Notes under the pieces: generated by a model
The model's database searches: none
What the model was told of the DNA's origin: nothing
The model's input: only the letters and a program-made list of their open reading frames with translations
NCBI GenBank assembly: GCA_964545475.1
Contig: CAZJGG010000036.1
Coordinates: 1 to 31,122 of the forward strand
DNA: 31,122 bases
Direction: 5' to 3'
DNA from: CAZJGG01 sp964545475
Lineage (GTDB): Bacteria; Bacillota; Clostridia; Lachnospirales; JAISER01
Shown: in pieces, positions 24,462 to 31,122 of the stretch
Layout: the number at the start of each line of letters is the position of its first letter
Numbering within the stretch: position 1 is the stretch's first letter
Translations under genes and position numbers: made by a program

Positions 24462-25556
24462 TTACTTAAATTGATCCATATTGTCTACTGTTACTTTTAC
24501 GTATGGTACCCAAACATATTTTCCATCTGTTACAGGATAGCCGATTGTAGGTTCATCAATTGCTTTTCCTTGAGCAGCAGCTGCTGCAATGTTAATTGTT
24601 GCGTTGCCTTGGTTAACAGCATCGTTAAGAACTGTTCCGAGGAGTTCGCCGTTTGCCATAGCTTCAAGAGCAGGAGCTGTAGCATCAACGCCTACAACAG
24701 GGATATATTTTTCTGGGTCGCCTGTGTTGTATCCGTTAGCTTTTAAAGCTTCAATTGCGCCTAAAGCCATATCGTCGTTGTTGCCGAGGATAGCTTCAAT
24801 GTTTTCAATACCAATAGAGGAGATAAAGCCTTTAGTTAAGTCTGTTGCTTTAACTTTGTCCCACATTGCTGTATCTTGTGCCATTTTTTCAGTTGGTATA
24901 CCAGCTTCTTCAATTGCTTTAATTGAATATTCTGTACGGAGAGTTGCATCTTGATGCCCAGGTTCGCCTGTAAGCATTATGTATTGCATTTTACCGTCTC
25001 CGTTTTTGTCCATACCAGGGTTTGCATTCCAATAATCAACTAAAATTTGACCAGACATTGTGCCGGATTCTTCCGCTTTTGCACCAACATACCAAACTTT
25101 GTCATAACTTTGCATATCAGCCGCTTCTGGTTCTCTGTTAAAGAAAACTATTGGAAGACCTGCTGCTTCAGCTTTTTTAATGATTGGGCCTGCAGCGGTA
25201 CGGTCTACAGCGTTAATAGCAAGAGCGGATTCACCTTTTGTTATAAATGTGTCAACTTGGTCGTTTTGTGTAGGCTGTTTGTTTTGAGAGTCAACTATAT
25301 CTGCTGTAACTCCTAACTCACCAGCTCTTTTTGAAATAGCATTTCTAACGCCAGTCATAAAAGTATCGTCGAATTTGTAAATAGCAACGCCAACGGCAAC
25401 GTCTTCAGCCGGTTCTTCCGGTGCAGGAGCTTGCTCGGAAGCAGGAGCTTCAGATGCAGGAGCTTCGGATGCCGGTGCTGGAGCAGGAGTACTGGATTGA
25501 CAGCCTGCAAAAACAATAGGTAAAACAATTGCCATAACAATAGCTAATTTTTTCAT
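24462..25556 (-). CDS. mglB: Galactose/glucose ABC transporter substrate-binding lipoprotein
   Basis: A 364-residue lipoprotein (lipobox VFAGC, Cys19) with a Pro/Ala/Ser/Glu-rich linker (about residues 23-50, ASEAP repeats) that spaces the binding domain from the membrane. All sugar-contact motifs of E. coli MglB are present: YKFDDTFM, FFNREP, GEPGHQDATLR, TAMWDK, NNDDMALGAIEAL, VVGVDAT and VLNDA. The calcium loop DKNGDGKMQ is also intact. It should bind D-glucose and D-galactose. AAGGAGG precedes ATG 25556; the longer upstream reading has no initiation signal. It is the first gene of the mgl operon. Confidence 0.96.
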   Translation of the reverse strand: MKKLAIVMAIVLPIVFAGCQSSTPAPAPASEAPASEAPASEQAPAPEEPAEDVAVGVAIYKFDDTFMTGVRNAISKRAGELGVTADIVDSQNKQPTQNDQVDTFITKGESALAINAVDRTAAGPIIKKAEAAGLPIVFFNREPEAADMQSYDKVWYVGAKAEESGTMSGQILVDYWNANPGMDKNGDGKMQYIMLTGEPGHQDATLRTEYSIKAIEEAGIPTEKMAQDTAMWDKVKATDLTKGFISSIGIENIEAILGNNDDMALGAIEALKANGYNTGDPEKYIPVVGVDATAPALEAMANGELLGTVLNDAVNQGNATINIAAAAAQGKAIDEPTIGYPVTDGKYVWVPYVKVTVDNMDQFK

Positions 25557-25630
25557 TATTTTTTTCCTCCTTAAAATATTGGCGGAAGCCAAATTCATGC
25601 TTTTGGTGCATGTGTACCAGATTAAAGTGA

Positions 25631-25656
25631 TTTTATACAAATACAACTGTATAAAA
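25631..25656. promoter_or_regulatory. Inverted-repeat operator candidate upstream of mglB
   Basis: TTTTATACA (25631-25639) and TGTATAAAA (25648-25656) are exact reverse complements 8 bp apart, 75-100 bp before the mglB start. This could be the target of the YesN-type regulator, though AraC-type regulators more often use direct repeats. Confidence 0.4.
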
Positions 25657-25776
25657 ATGGTAATATTTAATCTATTTGCATTATATATTAAAATAACATT
25701 TTATAAATCCAAAAAAAGTTATATAATATATGAAAATTCTTAGGGAGTTTTTGAAAATAGCTTTATAAGCAAAGCA

Positions 25777-25805
25777 TTGACAAATCGGTTTTTATATGTC
25801 ATTTT
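25777..25805 (+). promoter_or_regulatory. prfB: Candidate prfB promoter
   Basis: A perfect TTGACA (25777-25782) is followed after 17 bp by CATTTT (25800-25805), preceded by TG (extended -10). The -10 is poor. A 16-bp palindrome, AAGACTTTAAAGTCTT (25820-25835), lies just downstream, 17 bp before the start codon. Confidence 0.4.
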
Positions 25806-25852
25806 ATATATATAAACAAAAGACTTTAAAGTCTTGCGAAATGAGGGAAAAT

Positions 25853-26957
25853 ATGCTCGAGTTAGAACAATTAAGACTAGAACTTTTGCCTTATAAAGCT
25901 AAGGTTGCTGAAATGGGGAACTCACTTTGACGTTGCAGAGACTATTAAAAAAATAGAAGAAATGGAACAAAAGACGGCGGAAGCAAACTTCTGGAACGAC
26001 ATGGAAAATTCTCAAACAGTTTTACAAAAGCTTAAGGCATTAAAGAATAAGCTTGCCGTTTATAATAAACTTGAATCGGATTATGAAGATGTTTTTACAC
26101 TTGTAGAGCTTGGAATTGAAGAACAAGATGCTAGCGTTTACTTGGAAGCTTCTAAACTAGCAAAGGATTTTTACGAAGAATATGAGGATTTGCGCATATC
26201 AACGCTTTTAAGCGGTGAATATGATAAAAACAATGCAATAGTAACTCTTCATTCAGGGGCTGGCGGCACAGAGGCTTGCGAATGGGTTTCAATGCTTTTA
26301 AGAATGTATACTAGATGGACGCAAATGCGGGGCTATGAATTTGAAATATTGGATTATTTGCCCGGAGATGAAGCAGGGGTAAAATCAGTAACTTTTATAG
26401 TGAGAGGTGAAAATGCATACGGATATATGCACGCAGAAAAAGGTGTACACAGGCTTGTTCGCATATCTCCTTTTGATGCTTCAGGAAGAAGGCACACTTC
26501 TTTCGCTTCTTGTGACGTTATGCCGGAAATAGATGACGACGTTCAAGTGGATATTAACCCGGAAGAATTGCGTATAGACACTTATCGTTCCAGCGGAGCA
26601 GGCGGCCAGCATGTTAATAAAACTGAATCCGCCATAAGAATAACTCATTTGCCCACAAACACCGTTGTTCAATGTCAAAACGAGCGTTCCCAGCACAAAA
26701 ACCGGGATATGGCAATGAAAATGCTTGTTGCAAAGCTTTATGAGCTAAAAATTGAGGAACAATTGTCCAAAACCCAGGGAATCCGCGGGGAGCTTAAAGA
26801 CATTGCCTGGGGAAGTCAAATTCGCTCTTATGTTTTCCACCCTTATAGCATGGTAAAGGACCATAGAACAGGGGAAGAAATCGGTAACGTTCATAGCGTT
26901 ATGGACGGTAATATCGACCAGTTTATTCATACTTACTTAATTAAAAAAGCAAGGTAA
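25853..26957 (+). CDS. prfB: Peptide chain release factor 2, made by programmed +1 frameshift
   Basis: Releases finished peptides at UGA and UAA codons. The first 25 codons run from ATG 25853 to CTT 25925-25927 and meet an in-frame TGA (25928-25930). Skipping one T joins L-DVAETIKK in the +1 frame, which is open to 26957, giving 367 residues, the family's usual length. The recognition tripeptide SPF (RISPFDASGRRH) and the catalytic GGQ (SGAGGQHVNKTESAIR) are present. GAGGG precedes ATG 25853 by only 5 bases. An in-frame ATG at 25841 is possible but has no ribosome binding site. Autoregulation by RF2 level is expected. A terminator follows. Confidence 0.96.
25915..25931 (+). promoter_or_regulatory. 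prfB: RF2 programmed frameshift site
   Basis: GGGG (25915-25918), then AACTCA, then CTTTGAC (25925-25931). CTT-TGA-C is the canonical slip sequence. The Shine-Dalgarno-like GGGG stands 6 bases before CTT, farther than the 3 bases of the E. coli site. Confidence 0.92.
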
Positions 26958-26977
26958 GTTATTAATACCAATTACCT

Positions 26978-27021
26978 ATTAAAAAGGGGCTGCATATATA
27001 TTATGTCAGTCTCTTTTTAAT
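26978..27021 (+). terminator. Terminator of prfB
   Basis: ATTAAAAAGGGGCTG (26978-26992) pairs with CAGTCTCTTTTTAAT (27007-27021) over 15 base pairs, two of them G-U. The loop is 14 bases, and the right arm ends in a T-run. Confidence 0.72.
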
Positions 27022-27129
27022 TTAAAAATTATAGCTATAGCTATTTCTCTAATTGCTCTTGATAGAGAAGTGAAAGAAAAGCCTATTATTAATTTTAATG
27101 TATATCATTATAAATATTAATAAACAATA

Positions 27130-27158
27130 TTGCAATTGGCGTCAATTACATATATTAT
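27130..27158 (+). promoter_or_regulatory. Candidate promoter of the desulfidase-ECF pair
   Basis: TTGCAA (27130-27135) and TATTAT (27153-27158) with a 17-bp spacer. The leader to the first start codon would be about 105-120 bases. Confidence 0.45.
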
Positions 27159-27268
27159 TTAAGCTATAAGAGCCTGTTCACATTGTTTTTAAATTTTAAT
27201 TAATATTCAACACGCCCATAAGCTAATACGGGCAATTTCAGAAAATAACAATATAGGCAAAGAGAGGG

Positions 27269-27820
27269 GTGAAAACGGCGCATATGAATAATTTAGTAAG
27301 TACAAAGACAAAAATAAAATCAAAAAAAATTATAATTGTCTCCCATTGCGTGCTAAATCAAAATTCAGTAATAGAAGGCTGGGCGAGGGCAAAGGGAGCT
27401 TTTTCCATTGCAGAACTGCTAATTAAAGAAGGTGTTGGGATAATTCAATTGCCTTGCCCGGAGATTATTTATAATGGCATAAACAGACCGCCGTTGGGGT
27501 ATGAGGACTATAATAAAAAAGAATACAGAGAGCTTTGTTGCAGCTTACTAAGCCCTTATATAATGCAAATAAAAGATTACTTAAAAAATGGTTACTCACT
27601 GCTTGGCGTTATTGCTATTAATAAAAGCCCCACGTGCTCAATAAGCGGTAAGCGAGGCGTACTGATGGAAGAACTTTTTGCGGCGTTGGAATATGAAGAA
27701 ATTTTACTTCCTTTTGTTGAAATTCCTGAAGCGTATAACGAAGAAATGAGCATGGCGGAGCTTGAAGAAGAAATTTATCAATTATTAAAAGGAGACAAAA
27801 ATGACGAACTCAAGTGTTAG
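27269..27820 (+). CDS. TudS-related putative desulfidase (CD3072-like family)
   Basis: A 183-residue protein resembling the TudS/DUF523-related family, whose characterised members remove sulfur from thiouracil with a 4Fe-4S cluster held by three cysteines. The three candidate ligands are HCVLNQNS near residue 27, LPCPEIIYNG near 65 and SPTCSISGKRG near 119. Family members of this branch are called putative desulfidases; the substrate here is unknown. Starts at GTG 27269 and ATG 27284 are both possible: AGAGGGG overlaps the former and is 14 bases from the latter. The last 20 bases overlap the ECF S-component gene, so the two are coupled. A role in processing a sulfur-containing compound brought in by that transporter is inference. 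Confidence 0.75.
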   Translation: MKTAHMNNLVSTKTKIKSKKIIIVSHCVLNQNSVIEGWARAKGAFSIAELLIKEGVGIIQLPCPEIIYNGINRPPLGYEDYNKKEYRELCCSLLSPYIMQIKDYLKNGYSLLGVIAINKSPTCSISGKRGVLMEELFAALEYEEILLPFVEIPEAYNEEMSMAELEEEIYQLLKGDKNDELKC

Positions 27821-28361
27821 AAAAATGATAATAACGGCTTTTGCTGTTGTAATGAATGTAGTGCTTGGAACAATAACTTCTTATTTATCCATTCCTTTGT
27901 TATTTTTAGATACAGTAGGAACAATTTACATATCTGCAAATTATGGATTGAAATATGGTATATTAGCAGGTGTATGCACTAACCTTATTATGGGCGTTAC
28001 TGCCGGCCCAACAGCAATCCCCTTTGCACTTGTAAACGTGGCTGTAGCAATTGTTGTATCTTTAATGGCGAAAAATGGATTTAGTATGATTAAATCTGTA
28101 ATAACCGGCTTAATTCTATCAATTGTATGCCCTATTATTGGTACGCCCATAAGGCTTATATTGTTTGGAGGGTTTACAGGATCAGGCACTGACGTATTGA
28201 TTTTAGCTCTAAAAGCAGCCGGGCAAACAATTTTTGCCGCAACGTTTTTTTCAGCTATTGCTGGAAATTTTGTGGACAAAATTGTCTCTTGTTTGATAGT
28301 GGCGGTATCTTCAAAATATTTACCTGCAAGTATTACAGGAATGGAGAGCAATAATCAGTAG
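27801..28361 (+). CDS. ECF-type transporter S (substrate-binding) component
   Basis: A 186-residue, highly hydrophobic protein with about six membrane segments. The pattern fits S components of energy-coupling factor importers: a short N-terminus followed by IITAFAVVMNVVLGTITSYL, then FLDTVGTIYISANYGLKYGILAGVCTNLIMGVTAG, ALVNVAVAIVVSLMA, and a final AGQTIFAATFFSAIAGNFVDKIVSCLIVAV. No EcfA or EcfT gene is in the window, so it would be a group II S component using a shared ECF module. GGAGA precedes ATG 27801, inside the end of the desulfidase gene. The substrate cannot be told from sequence; vitamins or modified nucleobases are typical for the class. A bidirectional terminator follows. Confidence 0.78.
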   Translation: MTNSSVRKMIITAFAVVMNVVLGTITSYLSIPLLFLDTVGTIYISANYGLKYGILAGVCTNLIMGVTAGPTAIPFALVNVAVAIVVSLMAKNGFSMIKSVITGLILSIVCPIIGTPIRLILFGGFTGSGTDVLILALKAAGQTIFAATFFSAIAGNFVDKIVSCLIVAVSSKYLPASITGMESNNQ

Positions 28362-28404
28362 TTACTTAAGCACGAGACAATAAGCAAAGTTTATAATAAT
28401 AGCG

Positions 28405-28448
28405 AAAAACGGCTGAGTTGCATTCAAATGCTCATCAGCCGTTTTTTT
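28405..28448. terminator. Bidirectional terminator between the ECF S gene and deoC
   Basis: AAAAACGGCTGA (28405-28416) and TCAGCCGTTTTT (28435-28446) are exact reverse complements, followed by further T residues on the plus strand and T-run on the minus strand. The genes on either side converge. Confidence 0.9.
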
Positions 28449-28449
28449 A

Positions 28450-29175
28450 TTATAAAGTATCAATTTCTCCAGTAGGAAGTTTAAGTTCACCTTTTGCTTC
28501 TGCTTCCGTAGCATCTTTTAATACTTTTTCTGTTGCGGTGCAGCCGAATCTTGTTCCCCCCACAGCACGTACTTTTAGGGCAGACTCAAGAGTACGAACT
28601 CCGCCTGCTGCTTTAACCTGAACTTTATCGGAAACTGCGGCTCTCATAATTTTTAAATCTTCAATAGTAGCTCCTGTTGGTGCATATCCGGATGAGGTTT
28701 TAACAAAATCTGCTCCTGCTTTTTCGCAAATTTCGCAGGCTTTTTTTATTTGCTCTTTTGTAAGATATGCGTTTTCTAAAATAACTTTTACAATAGCTCC
28801 TCCGGCGTGAGCGCAATCGCAAACCGCTTTAATATCAGCCTCTACAGCATCATACTCTCCGCCGAGGAATTGACCGATGTTCATAACCATATCAAGCTCT
28901 GTACAGCCGGCATCAATAGCAAGCTTTGATTCATGCACTTTAATTTCTGTAAGGTTAGAACCGTGAGGAAAGCCTATAACAGTTGAAACGGCAACATCAG
29001 TGCCCTTTAAAATTTCAGCGGATATATCAACAAAGCAAGGTTTTACACAAACAGAAGCAACATCATATTTTTTTGCAATATTACATCCGTCTATAATATC
29101 CTGTTTCGTCATAATTGGGTTAAGAAGTGAGTGGTCAATCATTTTTGCAATATCTTTAGAAGTTACACTAGTCAT
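28450..29175 (-). CDS. deoC: Deoxyribose-phosphate aldolase
   Basis: Splits 2-deoxyribose 5-phosphate into glyceraldehyde 3-phosphate and acetaldehyde, the last step of deoxynucleoside breakdown. The 241-residue length is within the family range. Typical motifs are IDHSLLNP near the N-terminus, TELDMVMNIGQ near residue 92, the lysine segment VKVILENAYL, and the Schiff-base lysine in GADFVKTSSGYAPTGAT, then KAAGGVRT. AAAGGAGAA precedes ATG 29175. No pdp, deoD or deoB gene is nearby, so it stands alone. Confidence 0.95.
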   Translation of the reverse strand: MTSVTSKDIAKMIDHSLLNPIMTKQDIIDGCNIAKKYDVASVCVKPCFVDISAEILKGTDVAVSTVIGFPHGSNLTEIKVHESKLAIDAGCTELDMVMNIGQFLGGEYDAVEADIKAVCDCAHAGGAIVKVILENAYLTKEQIKKACEICEKAGADFVKTSSGYAPTGATIEDLKIMRAAVSDKVQVKAAGGVRTLESALKVRAVGGTRFGCTATEKVLKDATEAEAKGELKLPTGEIDTL

Positions 29176-29197
29176 AAAAATTCTCCTTTAAAAAACG

Positions 29198-29236
29198 TTG
29201 TTAAAGTATTATATAAAAAATATTTAACTTTAACAA
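29198..29236 (-). promoter_or_regulatory. deoC: deoC promoter inside an inverted-repeat operator
   Basis: Minus-strand TTGTTA (29236-29231) and TATAAT (29213-29208) are 17 bp apart, a good sigma-A promoter. TTGTTAAAGT (29198-29207) and its exact complement ACTTTAACAA (29227-29236) flank the -10, and the outer arm includes the -35. A repressor bound to both arms would block deoC; which one is unknown. Confidence 0.62.
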
Positions 29237-29310
29237 TAATTTCGTCATTAAAAAATAATACATATCCGCTTTAATGTTGTAAATTTTAATCATTATTAAG
29301 AATTTAAAAA

Positions 29311-29339
29311 TGTGAAATAAAGTTCACACTTTGGTGTGA
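29311..29339. promoter_or_regulatory. Cluster of TGTGA half-sites
   Basis: TGTGAA (29311-29316) and TTCACA (29323-29328) form an inverted repeat 6 bp apart. TCACAC (29324-29329) and GTGTGA (29334-29339) form a second one, sharing the middle half-site. The cluster ends at the -35 of the promoter at 29339-29367. It resembles Crp/Fnr-family sites in outline, but the spacing differs from the classic N6 between TGTGA and TCACA. Confidence 0.5.
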
Positions 29340-29367
29340 TGACAGATTTTAAATTAAATTGTATAAT
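29339..29367 (+). promoter_or_regulatory. Promoter reading towards the MalT-like gene
   Basis: ATGACA (29339-29344) and TATAAT (29362-29367) with a 17-bp spacer: 5 of 6 and 6 of 6 matches to consensus. The leader to the GTG at 29537 would be about 165 bases. A closer alternative is the extended -10 TGATATAAT at 29495-29503, which has no clear -35. Confidence 0.6.
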
Positions 29368-29536
29368 TAGCAATCGTTAAGAAAAATTCAATACACGTAA
29401 TTTTTGGCTATAATACAGGCCGAACGTGCAAAATAAATTGAAATTATGGGGTGAATTTTAGTAACGAAACTAGAGTGCTAAAGCTTATGTTTTGTGATAT
29501 AATGTTTATAAAATTTATAGCAGTGAGGTAATATGG

Positions 29537-31122
29537 GTGAAAAGATTAAATTCTAATATACCTGATATATCGCCTCTATGGATATATCGATATGATATTT
29601 CAAACAAACTAAGCAAAAGTACTTTATTTAAAGTAACTTTTATAACAAGCCCAGTTGGATACGGCAAAACGGTTTCTGTTTGTATGTGGGCAGATAGGCT
29701 TAACAAAAAAAATAATATTAAATATTATTTGCCTGGAGACCAATTGCCGGACTACAACTATGATGAACAAAAGTTTTATGTTATATTCGATAATTTGCAG
29801 TTATTTTCAGAGCAAGAGCTTATATACATAATTTCATACATAGAAAATAGCCCGGGTAATTATAGCTTTATTCTTTTAAGTACACGTGAACTTCCAAACG
29901 GCCTAAAAGCTTATATGGCTGAAAATGTGGTTAGTGTTATAAATGCTGATGACCTAGCATTTAAAATCTCTGATTGTATCAATCTGCTTGAACTGGCTAA
30001 TATCAGCTTGGAAGAAAATGAAGTATTTAATATTATAAGCGCAACAAAGGGGCATGTTACGGCAATAAATATTTTTGTAAATTCTATTAAGCTTCATTCA
30101 AATACATGGAACAAAACAGTTTATATGTATGCCCTTAAAGATTATTTTTCATATTTTGATTTAAAGCTTTGGAAAGAATGGGACGAAGAAAAAAGGCTGA
30201 TTTTGTGTAAGTTTTCTTTGTTTGAATCGTTATCGTTATCATTAATTTGTATGTTTATGCAAATTAATGATGAAGATAAGGCGATTGAAGAGCTGGATTG
30301 TTTTGGAAATTTGATTTTAAAAACGTTTAATGGGGATTTTTGTTTAAACCCAATATTAAAGCAATATATTGACAAAAAGACTAATGAAATGTTAACAAAG
30401 GCTGAAATAAAGGATATATACATACATGCAGCTTTATATTATTTGTCAATTGATGACACAATAAATGCTTTGCGTTTATTTTTTTCTTGCAGAAGACTTT
30501 CATTCTGCTATTCCTTTGCTAACCATAGCGGCGGAGCAGCACGCCGGGGCAGCTCAGTTTTATGAGCTTGAGCAGTATTTTATGGGGATGTCAAATGAAA
30601 TATTAAATAATAACCCTGTTTTAATGTGCGGTATGTCTATGCTTCACAGCGTAAACTACCGGATAGAAGAAAGCAACGCTTGGTATAAAAAATTAGAAAA
30701 TTATAAAAACAGCCTGCCTAAAAGCGACCCAGATTATAAAATTTGCGTTGAAAAATTGCTTTATCTTGATATAGCTCTTCCGCATACAGGGGGAACAAAG
30801 CTTGCAAAAATTATAATAAAAGCATCAAAAGAAATATCCGAAAAAAATTTGAAAATTCAAAATATAGCGATAACAGGAGTGCACCTAGTTTTATGAGCGG
30901 CGGAAAGGATTTTTGCAAATGGAGTAAGCAGGCGATTTTAATGCGTGGCATTTTAAAACATACACTAAATTTTGTTTTTGGGAAGTACGGTATAGGTCTT
31001 GCAGACATAGGTGTTGCTGAGGCGTTTTACGAGCAAGGTGAAGTTTCAAAATCTCTTATTGAATTAACTAAGACCAGCTAGAGGAAGTCAAGAAGTAAAT
31101 GAAAAAAATTTATAGAGGAAAA
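29537..31122 (+). pseudogene. Decaying MalT/LuxR-like transcriptional regulator (frameshifted)
   Basis: The first frame (from GTG 29537, GAGGT 7 bases upstream) encodes a STAND-type ATPase region: Walker A SPVGYGKTVSVCMWADR near residue 38 and Walker B-like YVIFDNLQLF. Intact relatives are around 850 residues, with tetratricopeptide-like repeats and a LuxR helix-turn-helix at the end. At a run of seven T (30479-30485) the coding sense moves to the next frame, where FLAEDFHSAIPLLTIAAEQHAG continues naturally to about 30877. It then returns to the first frame near 30880 (APSFMSGGKDFCKWSK). That frame stops at 31079-31081, and all three frames are closed by 31115. No DNA-binding domain is visible. 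Decay is the simplest reading; sequencing errors could explain some lesions. Confidence 0.8.

Larger units (their letters stand above)
25557..25852. other. Divergent mglB-prfB intergenic region
   Basis: 296 bp without a gene, very AT-rich. It holds the control regions of mglB (left) and prfB (right), described separately. I found no convincing -35/-10 pair for mglB, although TATAAA-like -10 candidates occur on the minus strand near 25632-25638 and 25680-25685. No CcpA (cre) consensus was seen. Confidence 0.6.
26958..27268. other. Intergenic region after prfB
   Basis: About 310 bp without a gene, holding the prfB terminator (26978-27021) and a promoter candidate (27130-27158), then a leader of about 110 bases ahead of the desulfidase gene. 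A small GCCC...GGGC inverted repeat lies near 27211-27231. I did not recognise a riboswitch. The rest is AT-rich DNA with nothing I can name. Confidence 0.6.
29176..29536. other. Divergent deoC-regulator intergenic region
   Basis: 361 bp without a gene. The left third holds the deoC promoter and an inverted repeat around it; the middle holds clustered TGTGA half-sites next to a promoter reading right; the right third has two further TATAAT boxes (29409-29414 and 29498-29503) without good -35 elements. The many control-like elements contrast with the broken gene they precede. Confidence 0.65.

Noticed and set aside
25905..26957. prfB as a simple 350-residue gene starting at a TTG-like or ATG codon near 25905
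   Set aside because: The zero frame from ATG 25853 supplies the missing N-terminus and meets the canonical CTT-TGA-C slip site, so programmed frameshifting explains it better.
27159..27268. Riboswitch in the leader of the desulfidase-ECF pair
   Set aside because: I looked for preQ1-, TPP- and FMN-type conserved segments and saw none; only a short GCCC/GGGC pairing is present.
27941..28351. 136-codon open frame opposite the ECF S gene
   Set aside because: It is the complement of a hydrophobic, membrane-protein pattern with good start signals on the other strand.
29311..29328. Classic E. coli-type Crp site
   Set aside because: TGTGA and TCACA are 8 bases apart instead of 6, and cAMP-Crp control is not established in Clostridia, so only a generic half-site cluster is claimed.
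1..31122. CRISPR arrays, tRNA/rRNA genes, insertion sequences or prophage genes
   Set aside because: No regularly spaced repeats, RNA gene landmarks, transposase or phage protein motifs were seen.

Overview
The window is a stretch of low-GC chromosome from an anaerobic, acetate-forming Gram-positive bacterium of the class Clostridia, possibly near the Lachnospiraceae. The clues are the pta-ackA pair, the plsX-acpP-rnc and ireB-ruvX-DUF1292-rnjA blocks, AT-rich intergenic DNA, strong GGAGG-type ribosome binding sites with frequent GTG and TTG starts, and YesM/YesN-type sugar signalling. I see no rRNA, tRNA, CRISPR array, insertion sequence or prophage. Most of the window is orderly core genome. 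The accessory-looking parts are the sugar-uptake/sensing cluster and the right end. Assignments rest on recognised motifs and family knowledge, with no database search.

Layout. 1-1611 (-): a sensor cut by the window edge, with two periplasmic solute-binding modules, a membrane helix and the start of a GGDEF domain. 1794-4032 (+): pta and ackA (acetyl-CoA to acetate, with ATP). 4105-6866 (+): DUF177, rpmF, plsX, acpP and rnc, apparently driven by a consensus promoter lying across the ackA stop codon. A bidirectional terminator separates rnc from a lone glgB (-). A divergent promoter region with a 9-bp inverted repeat sits between glgB and a flavodoxin-like gene, which is followed by a truncated Old Yellow Enzyme-type oxidoreductase and mtaB. 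Next come ireB, ruvX, DUF1292, rnjA and a YlbF-family gene (+), closed by a very long perfect palindrome.

15340-25556 (-) is a glucose/galactose uptake and sensing cluster. In transcription order it holds mglB, mglA, mglC, a YesN-type response regulator, a YesM-type histidine kinase, a membrane-anchored sugar-binding-like sensor, a second MglB-like lipoprotein, and a small membrane protein of unknown function. Hairpins sit between mglB and mglA and between mglC and the regulator. The likely circuit is that the anchored binding protein and kinase report sugar outside the cell and the regulator tunes the mgl genes.

25853-31122: prfB, whose expression needs the classic +1 programmed frameshift; a TudS-related putative desulfidase overlapping an ECF-transporter S component (a possible salvage unit for a sulfur-containing small molecule); deoC on the opposite strand; and a MalT/LuxR-like regulator broken by frameshifts and closed in all frames before the window ends.

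The items most worth a second look are the desulfidase + ECF S pair, the three-binding-protein sensing cluster, the 33-bp-arm palindrome at 15258-15324, the 16-bp hairpin over the DUF177 stop codon, a sequence shared by two distant intergenic regions (4920-4940 and 24416-24435), and the decaying regulator at the right end.
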